Source: Nibribacter ruber (GTDB taxonomy: Bacteria; Bacteroidota; Bacteroidia; Cytophagales; Hymenobacteraceae). Taken from it: 64,000 nucleotides of DNA. Under the pieces are notes generated by a model, which ran no database searches, was not told where the DNA came from, and worked only from the letters and a program-made list of their open reading frames with translations. Where the stretch lies: assembly GCF_009913235.1 (NCBI RefSeq), contig NZ_CP047897.1:1569501-1633500 (forward strand), in the 5' to 3' direction. Shown here piece after piece: positions 24,946 to 33,141 of the stretch. Position 1 is the stretch's first letter. The number at the start of each line of letters is the position of its first letter. Made by a program: the position numbers and the translations under genes.

Positions 24946-25500
24946 ATGAAAAGAATGATCCTCTTGGGCGCTTTCGCCCTTATAAGCGTAGTGGGCGCCC
25001 AGGCGCAGACCAACTTTGGTATTAAAGTAGGGTTGAACGTGGCCAACATTGGCGGCGACGCTAAAAATACAGATCCGCGTACGGGCGTACATGCCGGCTT
25101 CTTTGCCACCGCTCCCATTTCAGACCGGTTTGCCATTCAGCCGGAGGTCTTATATTCTCAGCAGGGGTACAAGTCTGGCAAGAGCACGTTCACGCTCCAC
25201 TACCTCAACATTCCCTTGATTTTCAAAGGCACCATCTCTGGCGGCTTTCATTTACAGGTAGGACCGCAGTTTGGGATTCTTCTGGATGCCAAGCAGAAAG
25301 TAGGCAACACCACCTATGACATCTCTGACAATCTAAACAAATATGACGGCGCCGTTGCCTTAGGCTTGGGCTATGACCTTTCCCGCTTACAAGTATCGGC
25401 TAGGTACAACCTGGGCTTATCTGACATTGCAGACGGCAACATTAAAGGAGAGTCTTATCCCAACAACGTGTTCCAGTTATCTGTGGGCGTAAAGATGTAA
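24946..25500 (+). CDS. Outer membrane beta-barrel protein (porin-like)
   Basis: The 184-residue protein has a signal peptide (MKRMILLGAFALISVVGAQA) followed by alternating amphipathic strands: FGIKVGLNVANIGG, HAGFFATAPIS, AIQPEVLYSQQGYKSG, FHLQVGPQFGILLDA, and a terminal FQLSVGVKM. This is the pattern of the Bacteroidota 'outer membrane protein beta-barrel domain' proteins, about eight strands. Such proteins have no known transport substrate. It has its own promoter box and terminator. Confidence 0.85.
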   Translation: MKRMILLGAFALISVVGAQAQTNFGIKVGLNVANIGGDAKNTDPRTGVHAGFFATAPISDRFAIQPEVLYSQQGYKSGKSTFTLHYLNIPLIFKGTISGGFHLQVGPQFGILLDAKQKVGNTTYDISDNLNKYDGAVALGLGYDLSRLQVSARYNLGLSDIADGNIKGESYPNNVFQLSVGVKM

Positions 25501-25501
25501 G

Positions 25502-25539
25502 CGTTTTTTGCCTGTTTTCCTCAAAAGCCCCGAAAAACG
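25502..25539. repeat. 38-nt palindromic unit, copy 10 (degenerate)
   Basis: Begins one base after the barrel gene stop. The right half (AGCCCCGAAAAACG) has diverged and is shared with the left side of the terminator at 25523-25554. Confidence 0.6.
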
Positions 25540-25554
25540 ATCGGGGCTTTTTTT
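25523..25554 (+). terminator. Intrinsic terminator after the barrel gene
   Basis: Stem AAAAGCCCCG/CGGGGCTTTT with a T-run, overlapping palindrome copy 10. Confidence 0.85.
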
Positions 25555-25883
25555 ATGCCTAAGTTTTTCAGTTGAACCGTTGGTAAAGCTTTTTTCCTAA
25601 CGCATTCACTGACTCTGATTGTTTGAATTTCAGCCCGATTGATTTTAATCATATTACCAGTTTAACCTAAAGCCTTCAATTTGACTATAGCATCAGAAGT
25701 AGTTTGCCCGAAGATTCATCCTATCTCGGGTGCCCGCAAAATCACACTTGAAGGAGTCTATTTCTTTCTCATTCAGGTGAGCCAGTCTTCTGGTCAAAAA
25801 TCCTGGCTGGCGTAAAGTGGATAAGATGGCTGCGTGAATTTCTGCCGTTTAAGCGGTACCTTGCGGGTGTTTTTATATTTCGT
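25555..25883. other. Intergenic, no gene seen
   Basis: About 330 nt, moderately AT-rich, between the terminator and the GNAT gene. No long ORF, RNA or repeat was recognised; it presumably includes the GNAT promoter. Confidence 0.5.
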
Positions 25884-26432
25884 ATGTCAGGCTTACCTAT
25901 TTTCTCCAATCCTATGGCTTCCCCTACTTTGCATGCGCAAGGCGTAACGCTAGAAGAAACCACAGACACGCTGGCCATTCATCATCTGGCGCACCAGACC
26001 TGGCAGCCTACCTACAAAGACATTCTGGCCCCAGACCAAATCCAGTACATGCTGGACATGTTCTACACGCCGGCCTCATTGCAACAGCAAATGGAAGAAG
26101 GACAGACCTTTTTGTTGGTAAAAAACCAGGGAGAACCAGCGGCTTTTGCCTCCTACTCACTGCTTTACCCAGAAGAAAAGGTGTACAAGCTGAACAAGCT
26201 CTACATCCACCCCGGGCAGCAAGGCAAAGGCTTCGGGAAGCTGCTGCTGCAGGAAATTGTGCGCCGCATTCAACCGTTGGGCGCTACCGCCCTGGACCTG
26301 AACGTGCACCGTCAGAACCCAGCGCTCCAATTCTACCTGAAACACGGGTTCCATATCCATCAAACCCTGGACATTCCGCTGGGGCCTTACACCTTAAATG
26401 ACCACATCCTGCGCTTGCCGCTCACGGTTTAG
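25884..26432 (+). CDS. GNAT family N-acetyltransferase
   Basis: The 182-residue protein has the acetyl-CoA-binding motif A LYIHPGQQGKGFGKLLL (Q/R-x-x-G-x-G) at about 110-125 and the following helix, then ALDLNVHRQNPALQFYLKHG, the usual motif B region. The start is uncertain: ATG at 25884 or at 25914 (MASPTLHAQGVTL). The substrate (amine, peptide N-terminus or small molecule) is not evident. Confidence 0.88.
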   Translation: MSGLPIFSNPMASPTLHAQGVTLEETTDTLAIHHLAHQTWQPTYKDILAPDQIQYMLDMFYTPASLQQQMEEGQTFLLVKNQGEPAAFASYSLLYPEEKVYKLNKLYIHPGQQGKGFGKLLLQEIVRRIQPLGATALDLNVHRQNPALQFYLKHGFHIHQTLDIPLGPYTLNDHILRLPLTV

Positions 26433-26500
26433 TCCTTGCTCGTGCGTTTGAGGTTACTCTATTACTTGAATGCACCCTCCACTTCGTTTTACCTGTTTTT

Positions 26501-27481
26501 ATGCGAAAGATCCTCTTCACCCTCAGTCTGATTCTTGCCTGTTCTGCCATGAGCATGGGCTGGGGTTTCTATGGCCATAAAGTCATTCAGCAACTTTCTG
26601 TGTACGCCCTGCCTAAAGACATGCAGGCATTTTACCATAGACATATGAAGTATCTGGTAGATGCTGCCGTGCGTCCAGATGAGCGTAGAAACACAGACTC
26701 TGCTGAGGCCGTCCGCCATTTCATTGACGTGGATTATTTTGGACCTAACGCCGTGAATGAAATGCCAGAGAGTTGGGCCGCCGCCTCTGCCAAATATCCG
26801 GTAGACACTCTCACCAAGTATGGTCTGGTGCCGTGGCACGTGGTGGTCATGCAGCAGCGCCTTACCCGTGCCTTCCAGCAGAAAAGCGTGGACAGTATCT
26901 TGTTCTACTCGGCAGATCTGGGCCATTACATCCAAGACGCGCACGTTCCGTTGCATACCACCTTGAACTATGACGGCCAGTTAACAGACCAGCACGGCCT
27001 GCACAGCCTTTGGGAGTCTAAACTGCCGGAGCAGAATCTGCCAGGCTATTCCCTCAAGCACAAACAAGCCCAGTACCTGGCCAATCCAGAACATGCCATC
27101 TGGGAAGTGGTGCGCGGCTCGCACAAAGAACTGCCCAACCTGCTGGCCCTGGAGAAACAAGTAACCAAGCAGTTCACAGACCAGACCAAGTTTGTGGTTA
27201 CAGAACGAAACGGTAGAACCCGCAAAAACTACTCAGACGCTTTTGCCAAAGCCTATCAAGAAGCCCTGGGACCTATGGTAGAACAGCGCATGCAGGCCGC
27301 CGCCCACATGACGGCCAGCTTCTGGTTCACCTGCTGGGTAGATGGCGGCCGGCCCAACCTGAAGAACCTGCTTGCTACCCCTTACACCAAGGCCCAGGCC
27401 AAACAATTCAAGCAGGAAAGGAAAGCCTGGAAAAAAGGACAGCTCCAGAAAAAAGATTTGCTCCTCACCAAAGGCCGCTAA
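26501..27481 (+). CDS. Secreted zinc-dependent phospholipase C / S1-P1 nuclease-like hydrolase
   Basis: A signal peptide is cleaved just before WGFYGHK, so the mature N-terminal Trp and an early His can bind zinc as in the S1/P1-PLC superfamily. The internal metal cluster is seen in DLGHYIQDAHVPLHT (H-x3-D-x-H-x3-H pattern) and HGLHSLWE. Another His is in RHFIDVDYF. The overall length, 326, fits the Bacteroidota 'zinc dependent phospholipase C family' proteins. It may hydrolyse extracellular phosphoesters or nucleic acid; which one cannot be decided from sequence alone. Confidence 0.85.
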   Translation: MRKILFTLSLILACSAMSMGWGFYGHKVIQQLSVYALPKDMQAFYHRHMKYLVDAAVRPDERRNTDSAEAVRHFIDVDYFGPNAVNEMPESWAAASAKYPVDTLTKYGLVPWHVVVMQQRLTRAFQQKSVDSILFYSADLGHYIQDAHVPLHTTLNYDGQLTDQHGLHSLWESKLPEQNLPGYSLKHKQAQYLANPEHAIWEVVRGSHKELPNLLALEKQVTKQFTDQTKFVVTERNGRTRKNYSDAFAKAYQEALGPMVEQRMQAAAHMTASFWFTCWVDGGRPNLKNLLATPYTKAQAKQFKQERKAWKKGQLQKKDLLLTKGR

Positions 27482-27494
27482 GCCGTTCCCTTGT

Positions 27495-27557
27495 AAAACA
27501 GGAGGCGTTTTTGGCTTGTTTCTGAGAAAACAGCCCAAAAACGCCTCCTGTTTTTTT
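27495..27557. repeat. 38-nt palindromic unit, copy 11 (60-nt extended, T-tailed)
   Basis: Core 27506-27543; outer stem AAAACAGGAGG/CCTCCTGTTTT, then three more Ts. The clearest case where the palindrome has all the parts of an intrinsic terminator. It follows the hydrolase stop by 13 nt. Confidence 0.9.
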
Positions 27558-27601
27558 AGCACCCACCGCGGGTTCCCTGCTGATAATCTGCCCGAAACCC
27601 T

Positions 27602-27609
27602 TATTTTTG
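27602..27609 (+). promoter_or_regulatory. Candidate -7 box (TATTTTTG) upstream of the kinase gene
   Basis: TAnnTTTG match 32 nt before the ATG at 27642, and another reason to prefer that start. Confidence 0.4.
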
Positions 27610-27641
27610 TCATCCGCACTTTTTTAAGCACCAACCACATC

Positions 27642-28256
27642 ATGCATATTGCCATCGTCGGGAACATAGGAGCCGGCAAAACCACGCTGGCCACCAAGCT
27701 GGCCCAGCACTTTCAATGGGAAGTCTTTCTGGAAGCCGTAGATGACAATCCCTACCTCAAAGATTTTTATGACGACATGCCGCGCTGGGCGTTCCACCTG
27801 CAGGTCTTCTTCCTGAACAGCCGCTTTAACCAGGTGCTGCAGATCAATGAGCGCACCAACGGCGTGGTACAGGACCGCACCATCTACGAGGACGCGTACA
27901 TCTTCGCCAAAAACCTGCACCAGTCCGGCATGATGAGCGAGCGCGACTACCAGAACTACTTCAACCTGTTTCTGTCCATGACCAAGATGGTGAAGGCCCC
28001 AGACCTCTTGGTCTACCTCAAAGCCGACTTGCCCAAACTGATTGGCCAGATACAGAAGCGCGGGCGCGACTATGAAGAGAACATAGCCCTGTCTTACCTC
28101 AAGAACCTGAACGAACACTATGACCAGTGGATCAGCGGCTACACGCACGGCAAGCTGCTGGTGGTAGACGTCAACAACATGGACTTCGTGCAGAACCCAG
28201 AAGACCTGGGCACCATCATTGAGCGCATCAACATTGAGCTGTTTGGCTTGTTTTAG
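27642..28256 (+). CDS. Deoxynucleoside kinase
   Basis: The 204-residue protein starts MHIAIVGNIGAGKTTLATKL, with the P-loop GNIGAGKT at residues 7-14. The family's ERS/DRT-type motif (QDRTIYEDAYIFA) and the lid arginines in IQKRGRDYEENI are present. It phosphorylates deoxynucleosides for salvage (dAdo/dGuo/dCyd type in Gram-positive and Bacteroidota relatives). The frame is open back to 27372 through palindrome copy 11, but the P-loop must lie near the N-terminus and a promoter box sits at 27602, so the long form is an artefact. Confidence 0.93.
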   Translation: MHIAIVGNIGAGKTTLATKLAQHFQWEVFLEAVDDNPYLKDFYDDMPRWAFHLQVFFLNSRFNQVLQINERTNGVVQDRTIYEDAYIFAKNLHQSGMMSERDYQNYFNLFLSMTKMVKAPDLLVYLKADLPKLIGQIQKRGRDYEENIALSYLKNLNEHYDQWISGYTHGKLLVVDVNNMDFVQNPEDLGTIIERINIELFGLF

Positions 28257-28336
28257 GCTGTAGCCACGCACAAGTATAGCAAAACCTTTATCTTTCAGGG
28301 CCGGGATTGCGTATGTACCAGAAAAACATTGGTCAT

Positions 28337-29014
28337 ATGAAATCCCGGTTTTCTTTTCCCTTCCTGCCGCTGCTGGCCGCAGGACTATTGCTTGCAAGTA
28401 CAGGTTGCAACAAAACCTCCTCAGAGGCAGAAGCAGACGCCCATAGAGCCGGCAGCAAAGCCGAACAGGAACTAGCCGAGCTCAGAGAATGGGCCAAAGA
28501 CAAGGCCAATGACGCGGACAGCACCGCAGACCGCAAGGGCCCAGAGATCAAGGAGGAGTTCAAGCAGCGCTCAGCGGCCTTAGAAGCCAACCTGGACAGT
28601 CTTTCTGAAGAATCAAAGGAAGAATACAAGGAGCTCAAGCGCCGGTTTGAGAACTGGCAGTCGCATACCACCCAGCGCAGCCAGATGCCCTTGCGCGCTA
28701 GCAAACTAGACAGCATCACGGTATTACTAATGGGCTCAAAGACGGCCATGGACAGTACCTGGGCACCTACCAAAGTACGCGACAAGTATGAAATCTTCAT
28801 CAGAAATGTGCGCCAGCACCGCGGCAACTGGACGGCATCAGACTGGGACTACGTAGACGCGGTCTACCGCCAGCTCAATGAAAAGAAAGATCCCCTGGAA
28901 GATAATTTGAGCCCCGCAGACCGCCTGCGCATAAAAGGCCTGCAGGCAGAATACCTGGCCTTGGAAGCCAAGAAAGACATCACAGACCTTCATCAACAGT
29001 TAAAGGACAGGTAA
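28337..29014 (+). CDS. Helical lipoprotein, paralogue of the protein at 18811
   Basis: A signal peptide with lipobox (LLLASTGC, Cys at about 24) starts at the ATG at 28337. The mature part is highly charged and helical. Landmarks shared in order with the 18811 protein are LDSLSEESKEEYKELKRRF, MPLRASKLD, YEIFIRNVRQHRGNW, DWDYVDAVYRQLNEKK, LSPADRLRIKGLQAEYLAL. One paralogue is a lipoprotein and the other apparently soluble, suggesting the same domain used at two envelope locations. I do not recognise a named family. Confidence 0.75.
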   Translation: MKSRFSFPFLPLLAAGLLLASTGCNKTSSEAEADAHRAGSKAEQELAELREWAKDKANDADSTADRKGPEIKEEFKQRSAALEANLDSLSEESKEEYKELKRRFENWQSHTTQRSQMPLRASKLDSITVLLMGSKTAMDSTWAPTKVRDKYEIFIRNVRQHRGNWTASDWDYVDAVYRQLNEKKDPLEDNLSPADRLRIKGLQAEYLALEAKKDITDLHQQLKDR

Positions 29015-29021
29015 GGCAGAA

Positions 29022-29067
29022 AGGTCGTTTTTGGCTTATTTTCTGAAAAACAGGCCAAAAACGACCT
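29022..29067. repeat. 38-nt palindromic unit, copy 12
   Basis: Core 29026-29063, outer AGGT/ACCT. It occupies the whole gap between convergent genes and its last bases overlap the stop codon (minus strand) of the STAS-like gene. Confidence 0.9.
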
Positions 29068-29518
29068 AGCTGGCTTGCTCCGCGTCCTCAGAAGAAGGTT
29101 GGGGTGGGGAAAGCAGCGGTCGGCAGAGCCATTCTTCCGCTAATGCAGGATCCCAGAACATGGAGGCCTCACAATGCTGGGCAAACCGGGCGATCATGTC
29201 TTTGGCCGAGACCACCTGCTGAAAGTTAGGAGAAAGCACATGGGCAAACTTGCGCATGCCCAGACGCACCGCATCAGGGAGCCACTCATACTCCAGCCAG
29301 TTGTTGGCTTCTTCCCAGTCTCCGGTTACTTCGCTTTTGTCATTGAGAAGACGGGGGCACTTCCACTTCTCCTGCAGGGCCAGATAGGCCTTGGCGGCCA
29401 GAAGCACGTCTTCGGCGTTTATGTGTCCTTTCCATTTTACCAAGACAACTTCTTTTGCCTGGTCATAGAAAATAGAGACGTGGGCATGGGCATGGGAAAG
29501 GTGCCAGGTAGATTCCAT
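29066..29518 (-). CDS. STAS/SpoIIAA-like small protein, member 1
   Basis: The 150-residue cytosolic protein has the pattern seen in two others of this window (31426, 37451): an N-terminal strand pair (SIFYDQAKEVVLVKWKGHI), a helix (EDVLLAAKAYLALQEK), a strand ending LLNDKSEVTGDWEEANNW, then a Pro-x-Ala-containing LPDAVRLGMRKFAHVLS and a final strand before a helix with EWL. This alternation suits a STAS/SEC14-like fold. Function is unknown; such proteins may be regulatory. The Ser/Pro-rich tail is extra. Confidence 0.65.
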   Translation of the reverse strand: MESTWHLSHAHAHVSIFYDQAKEVVLVKWKGHINAEDVLLAAKAYLALQEKWKCPRLLNDKSEVTGDWEEANNWLEYEWLPDAVRLGMRKFAHVLSPNFQQVVSAKDMIARFAQHCEASMFWDPALAEEWLCRPLLSPPQPSSEDAEQAS

Positions 29519-29666
29519 ATACGCACTGGGTCTAACATGAATAATAGGTCAAGCGGGAAAGAGGCGTCTGGAAAGAGGACTCTGAAATGTACGCAGCCTT
29601 ACACCCGAATGTTGGTACAAATACTTAATTAAATTAAGTACATATACGTATTTTCCTATCTATTGA

Positions 29667-31046
29667 CTACCGGCCAGGGCTGGATGGGGTGTTTGGGGCC
29701 TCCAGCCAACCAGTGGTGCCACCGGCCACACGCACCAGCCAGAAGTCTTCCATTCTGGCTAAGACCTGCACGCTGGTATCTGCCGGAAGGGTGCGTTTGG
29801 CGGCGGCCTGCGCATGGGACGTTTCCAGGAGCGAGGCCGTCTGGCGCAGCCTTACGGTTTGCAGCGGCTTGTCCAGGGGTTCTACCAAAGAGGAAGCCAT
29901 GAAGCCCTGTTGCCCATTGGCCAACACCACCCGGTACCAGTCAGAAGTGCCAGCCACCACCTGCACGGGCGTATTCTTTTCCAACGTAGTCACAATGCTG
30001 GCCTTGGTGTCTGGAGACTGCCGTACCGTGCCCTTGGCTTTGGCTACCCGGGTCCATTGGCCCAACTGCTTCTCACTCACGTTCAACGGGGCCGGCTTCT
30101 CTTTGCTTTGGAAGACATAGGGAAAGGGATCTACGGCGCCTCGGCCAAACTTATAAATCCCAAAGTGCAGGTGCGGGGCCGTGGTTTTGGCGTTGCCCGT
30201 GTTGCCCATCAGGCCCAGAGTGTCGCCAATGGCAACGCGCTGACCGGGCTGCACCAGTTGGCTGTCCAGATGCGCATAATACAGGCTTTGGTTGCGGCCG
30301 GGGTCTTGCAACCAAACCACCTTCCCGCCAATAGGCGTAGTACTCACCCTGGATACCACTCCTTCTGTGGAGGCAATTACAGGGGTGTTTCTGGGCGCAA
30401 AAATGTCAATGCCTTCATGTTTTCTAGCGCCAGCGTCGCGGTCCTGCCCCCAGAAACTCTGGATGGCGCGCCCGTCTTTGCCCTGCACCGGAAACGCCAG
30501 CACTGGCTGCGCCTCAATGGTCACCGTGTACTGACCGCTGCGCAGCAGTTCTGGCTGCACCCGCAGCACATGCGCTACGCTCTCCTCAATTTCATACTCC
30601 AATTCCTGCGCGGTAGAGTCTGCGTTGGCCACCTGTTTGGGCGCCGTGGGCTCCTCTGGTCGGGTTTCAAAAAGATCCAGGAACACCTGGGGCACGGCCG
30701 TACCTTTGGTTTGCACCTTCACAGCCACCTTCTGCCCTTGCTGCACGGTAAACTGGTAACCAGCCGCCATGGGCTTGTCTGCCGGAAAGTAGCCGGTTTC
30801 TTTAAAAGGCAGCGTGACGGGCACCGGTTTTTGCAGGGCATTCTTTCCTGCGGCCAGCCACTGCTGGCCCAGCGCGGTTTGGTCTAGCTTGGCCTCTTCC
30901 AGACCTTTCTGGTATTTCTCATAGGGTGTCTGTTTCTTGAACACGCCGCGCAGCGTGTTCTGCGGACTACATGCCTGTAGGCAGACAAAAAAGACTAACC
31001 CACAAATTAACCGGGAGTGCTTGCTGAAATACTGGGGAAGGTTCAT
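29667..31046 (-). CDS. M23 family peptidoglycan metallopeptidase with SH3-like repeats, lipoprotein
   Basis: The signal peptide ends in the lipobox LQAC; I use the ATG at 31046 and not the TTG twelve bases upstream. A family-unusual N-terminal domain (about 30-205) precedes the LytM/M23 domain (about 205-325), which retains the zinc residues in HEGIDIFAP and HLHFGIY. Two bacterial-SH3-like domains follow (about 330-395, 400-455), with VRQSPDTKASIV and VRLRQTASLL. It probably cleaves cell-wall cross-links at the outer membrane side. Confidence 0.9.
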   Translation of the reverse strand: MNLPQYFSKHSRLICGLVFFVCLQACSPQNTLRGVFKKQTPYEKYQKGLEEAKLDQTALGQQWLAAGKNALQKPVPVTLPFKETGYFPADKPMAAGYQFTVQQGQKVAVKVQTKGTAVPQVFLDLFETRPEEPTAPKQVANADSTAQELEYEIEESVAHVLRVQPELLRSGQYTVTIEAQPVLAFPVQGKDGRAIQSFWGQDRDAGARKHEGIDIFAPRNTPVIASTEGVVSRVSTTPIGGKVVWLQDPGRNQSLYYAHLDSQLVQPGQRVAIGDTLGLMGNTGNAKTTAPHLHFGIYKFGRGAVDPFPYVFQSKEKPAPLNVSEKQLGQWTRVAKAKGTVRQSPDTKASIVTTLEKNTPVQVVAGTSDWYRVVLANGQQGFMASSLVEPLDKPLQTVRLRQTASLLETSHAQAAAKRTLPADTSVQVLARMEDFWLVRVAGGTTGWLEAPNTPSSPGR

Positions 31047-31146
31047 ACGCAGATTCAAAAAAATACCCGCTACCCGGGCATACTATAACGCGGGTAACGG
31101 GTAAAATGTACGAACCAGAAGAAGTTTTGGCTTCACAGCCAGCAGA

Positions 31147-31404
31147 TTACTCTTCTTCTATGCGGCGGTGCGGGTGCTGGTAGGCATGCGCTTCTGCCTC
31201 AGAGATCTCGTCATACTGGTCAAGCATCAGCTGCAGGGTACCCGAGTTGGTGGCCTTAACAAAAGCTCCCTCTGGGGTGGCGTAAATGGCGTAGTTGTGC
31301 AACCCAAAAGGATACAGGTTGTTGCTGCGTATCTCTTTGGCGAAGGTGAGGTCATGCTGGGCTCCGTTAGAGGTAGTCACCAGGTATAAAGTATGCTGCG
31401 TCAT
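31147..31404 (-). CDS. Hypothetical 85-residue protein
   Basis: The protein is not recognised. It has an N-terminal TLYLVTTSNGAQHDLTF strand pair and an aromatic NLYPFGLHNYAIYAT stretch, and a polar, His/Glu-rich C-terminus. It lies 21 nt downstream of a STAS-like gene on the same strand, so the two are likely co-expressed. No membrane segment or signal peptide. Confidence 0.55.
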   Translation of the reverse strand: MTQHTLYLVTTSNGAQHDLTFAKEIRSNNLYPFGLHNYAIYATPEGAFVKATNSGTLQLMLDQYDEISEAEAHAYQHPHRRIEEE

Positions 31405-31425
31405 GCTCAGAAATAAGTAAAAGGA

Positions 31426-31848
31426 TTAGGCTCTTACGCCGGAAGGCTGTTGAAAAAGCCACTGCTTGGCTTCCACCAGGTTAGGAAACTGGCAGTGCTG
31501 GCAGATGCCGCTGGCGTTGGCCATATCTTCAATGGCTTTCACGGCCAGTTTGGTAAAAGCGCTCTCCGGAACCACCACTGCAATATACAGATAATTGTTT
31601 GGTGCTAAATCGGCTAGCCGGGGAATAATGGCAGTGGCCATCCAGCGCTGGTCTTCCGGTGACACCAGGCCCAACGCCAGCACGTCCAGGTTCACCCGCT
31701 GGGTGGGGTACAACCGCATGGTCTGCAGCAGCCGCTGGTTGGCTTCCTTGAACTCCTCTGAGGTGCATTTGCGGCCATACCGCAAAAACACGCCCTGCAG
31801 CAACTCATCATACCCGGTAGTGGCGTAATCAGTTCTGGTATGAATCAT
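31426..31848 (-). CDS. STAS/SpoIIAA-like small protein, member 2
   Basis: The 140-residue protein follows the same layout as the proteins at 29066 and 37451: LLQGVFLRYGRKCTSEEFKE, a helix with LLQTMRLYP, a strand RVNLDVLALGLVSPEDQRW, then PRLADLAPNNYLYIAVVVP, and a final EAKQWLFQ. It diverges most from the other two. It is followed closely by the 85-residue gene at 31147. Any regulatory role is inferred only. Confidence 0.6.
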   Translation of the reverse strand: MIHTRTDYATTGYDELLQGVFLRYGRKCTSEEFKEANQRLLQTMRLYPTQRVNLDVLALGLVSPEDQRWMATAIIPRLADLAPNNYLYIAVVVPESAFTKLAVKAIEDMANASGICQHCQFPNLVEAKQWLFQQPSGVRA

Positions 31849-32056
31849 ATGATAAGAAGCGTAAGCGGTTGGGGGAATGAATTACTAGATTTTTAACGCG
31901 GAAACATCGCAGCGGTTTCCTGTCTGGCAGCCCGCTTTTCCTTCTGATTGATGGTGAGAGACTTACATTTTTCCCTACCACAACTGGCTAGCATCATCAG
32001 GCAAATCCCTTGCTTACCGCAGAGAAACCGCCAATTGGAACTCCGTTGCCGGAAGG

Positions 32057-32094
32057 CGTTTTTGGGCTGTTTTCTGGAAAAGAGGCGAAAAACG
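32057..32094. repeat. 38-nt palindromic unit, copy 13
   Basis: Arms CGTTTTTGGGC and GGCGAAAAACG. Nine bases past the MOSC gene stop (minus strand). Confidence 0.85.
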
Positions 32095-32102
32095 GACAGG
32101 TT

Positions 32103-32924
32103 CTATTCTACCGGACCAGCTTCCATGACCTGAATTTTGTCTCCTACCTGCACGGTGCCGGTAGACAGGCCAATCAGGTTCATCCCGAAGGAGACATTGC
32201 TGCCCTGCTTGCGGTAGGTAGACAGCGTTTGCAGCGGCTCCTGGCTGGCAGCGCCGGTGGCCTGGTCAATGGTAGACATGGCGCAGTGGCCGCAGGGCTT
32301 GGCGCCGTAAAAGAGTACATCCCCAATTTTAAAGGTCTTCCAGTTGTCTTCGTCATGAGGCAGGCCGCCCGTGAACACAAACGTGGGCCTGAACCGGTTC
32401 ATGGGCAAAGACTGCTCCAGCCGGTTGTTCAAATCATTCAAAGATTCCTGGCCAATGATCAGGAAAGGAAAGGCATCTGCAAAGTTCAGCTTCTCATTGT
32501 GCTTGGCGTAGTTGGGATCAATGAGCCTGATGGAGTTGTCTGGCATGTACACCAGACGGCAGTCTACGCCCAGGGCTTCGGTGAACCACGTACTGGCTTC
32601 TGAACTCACCACGTAGGCAAAGCAGATATCGTCCCAGACGGTTACCAGCAGGGAGCGGGTGCTGTTGGTTTCTAAAGGCACGCGCAGCGGGGTCAGGTTT
32701 TTGGTGCGGTGGGTCACTTCCAAATGGTCTGGGTGCAGGGCCACCTGCAAGAGGGCCATCTCGGGAAGTTTGCGCTGGGTCAGGAACAGGCCACTCTCGT
32801 CAATCAGCATCCAGCGCCGGTCATACTGCAGTCCGCGCTCCTCTACCTGGGCAGACGTGAGCGAGATGCCGCCTAATGACTTAATGGGATATACATTGAT
32901 TTCGCTGAGTACCAAGTGTGACAT
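32103..32924 (-). CDS. MOSC domain-containing protein (N-terminal beta-barrel plus MOSC)
   Basis: The 273-residue protein starts with the MOSC-N hallmark YPIKSLGGI and GLQYDRRWMLID. The C-terminal MOSC domain has GQESLNDLNNRL, MNRFRPTFVFTG and the conserved cysteine in KPCGHCAMSTID. These proteins bind molybdenum cofactor and, in mARC/YcbX relatives, reduce N-hydroxylated compounds. It starts divergently from xseA across 217 nt. Confidence 0.92.
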   Translation of the reverse strand: MSHLVLSEINVYPIKSLGGISLTSAQVEERGLQYDRRWMLIDESGLFLTQRKLPEMALLQVALHPDHLEVTHRTKNLTPLRVPLETNSTRSLLVTVWDDICFAYVVSSEASTWFTEALGVDCRLVYMPDNSIRLIDPNYAKHNEKLNFADAFPFLIIGQESLNDLNNRLEQSLPMNRFRPTFVFTGGLPHDEDNWKTFKIGDVLFYGAKPCGHCAMSTIDQATGAASQEPLQTLSTYRKQGSNVSFGMNLIGLSTGTVQVGDKIQVMEAGPVE

Positions 32925-33141
32925 ATAAATCTATGTGCGGTGACGTGCCTATTCTCCTAAAAGCTAAAGGTAGGAATGATTCCTAAAACGCAGAGAAGCT
33001 CTGCAAAGATTTGCACTTTCACAACAAATTATCTTCACTAACCCCTATATTTAGCTAACATGATAATTTTTTTAGCAGACAATTGACCGCAAAGACAAAA
33101 AGCGTAATTTTAGGAGATTGAAAATAAGAGGAGCGCACGGA

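Noticed and set aside
27372-27641. 270-nt N-terminal extension of the deoxynucleoside kinase
   Set aside because: It reads through the end of the previous gene in another frame and palindrome 11; the P-loop belongs at the N-terminus.
29814-30887. 357-residue plus-strand ORF opposite the M23 gene
   Set aside because: Antisense shadow of a protein with intact zinc motifs and SH3 domains.
32010-32603. 197-residue plus-strand ORF opposite the MOSC gene
   Set aside because: Antisense shadow of a clear MOSC gene; its start merely translates a palindrome.
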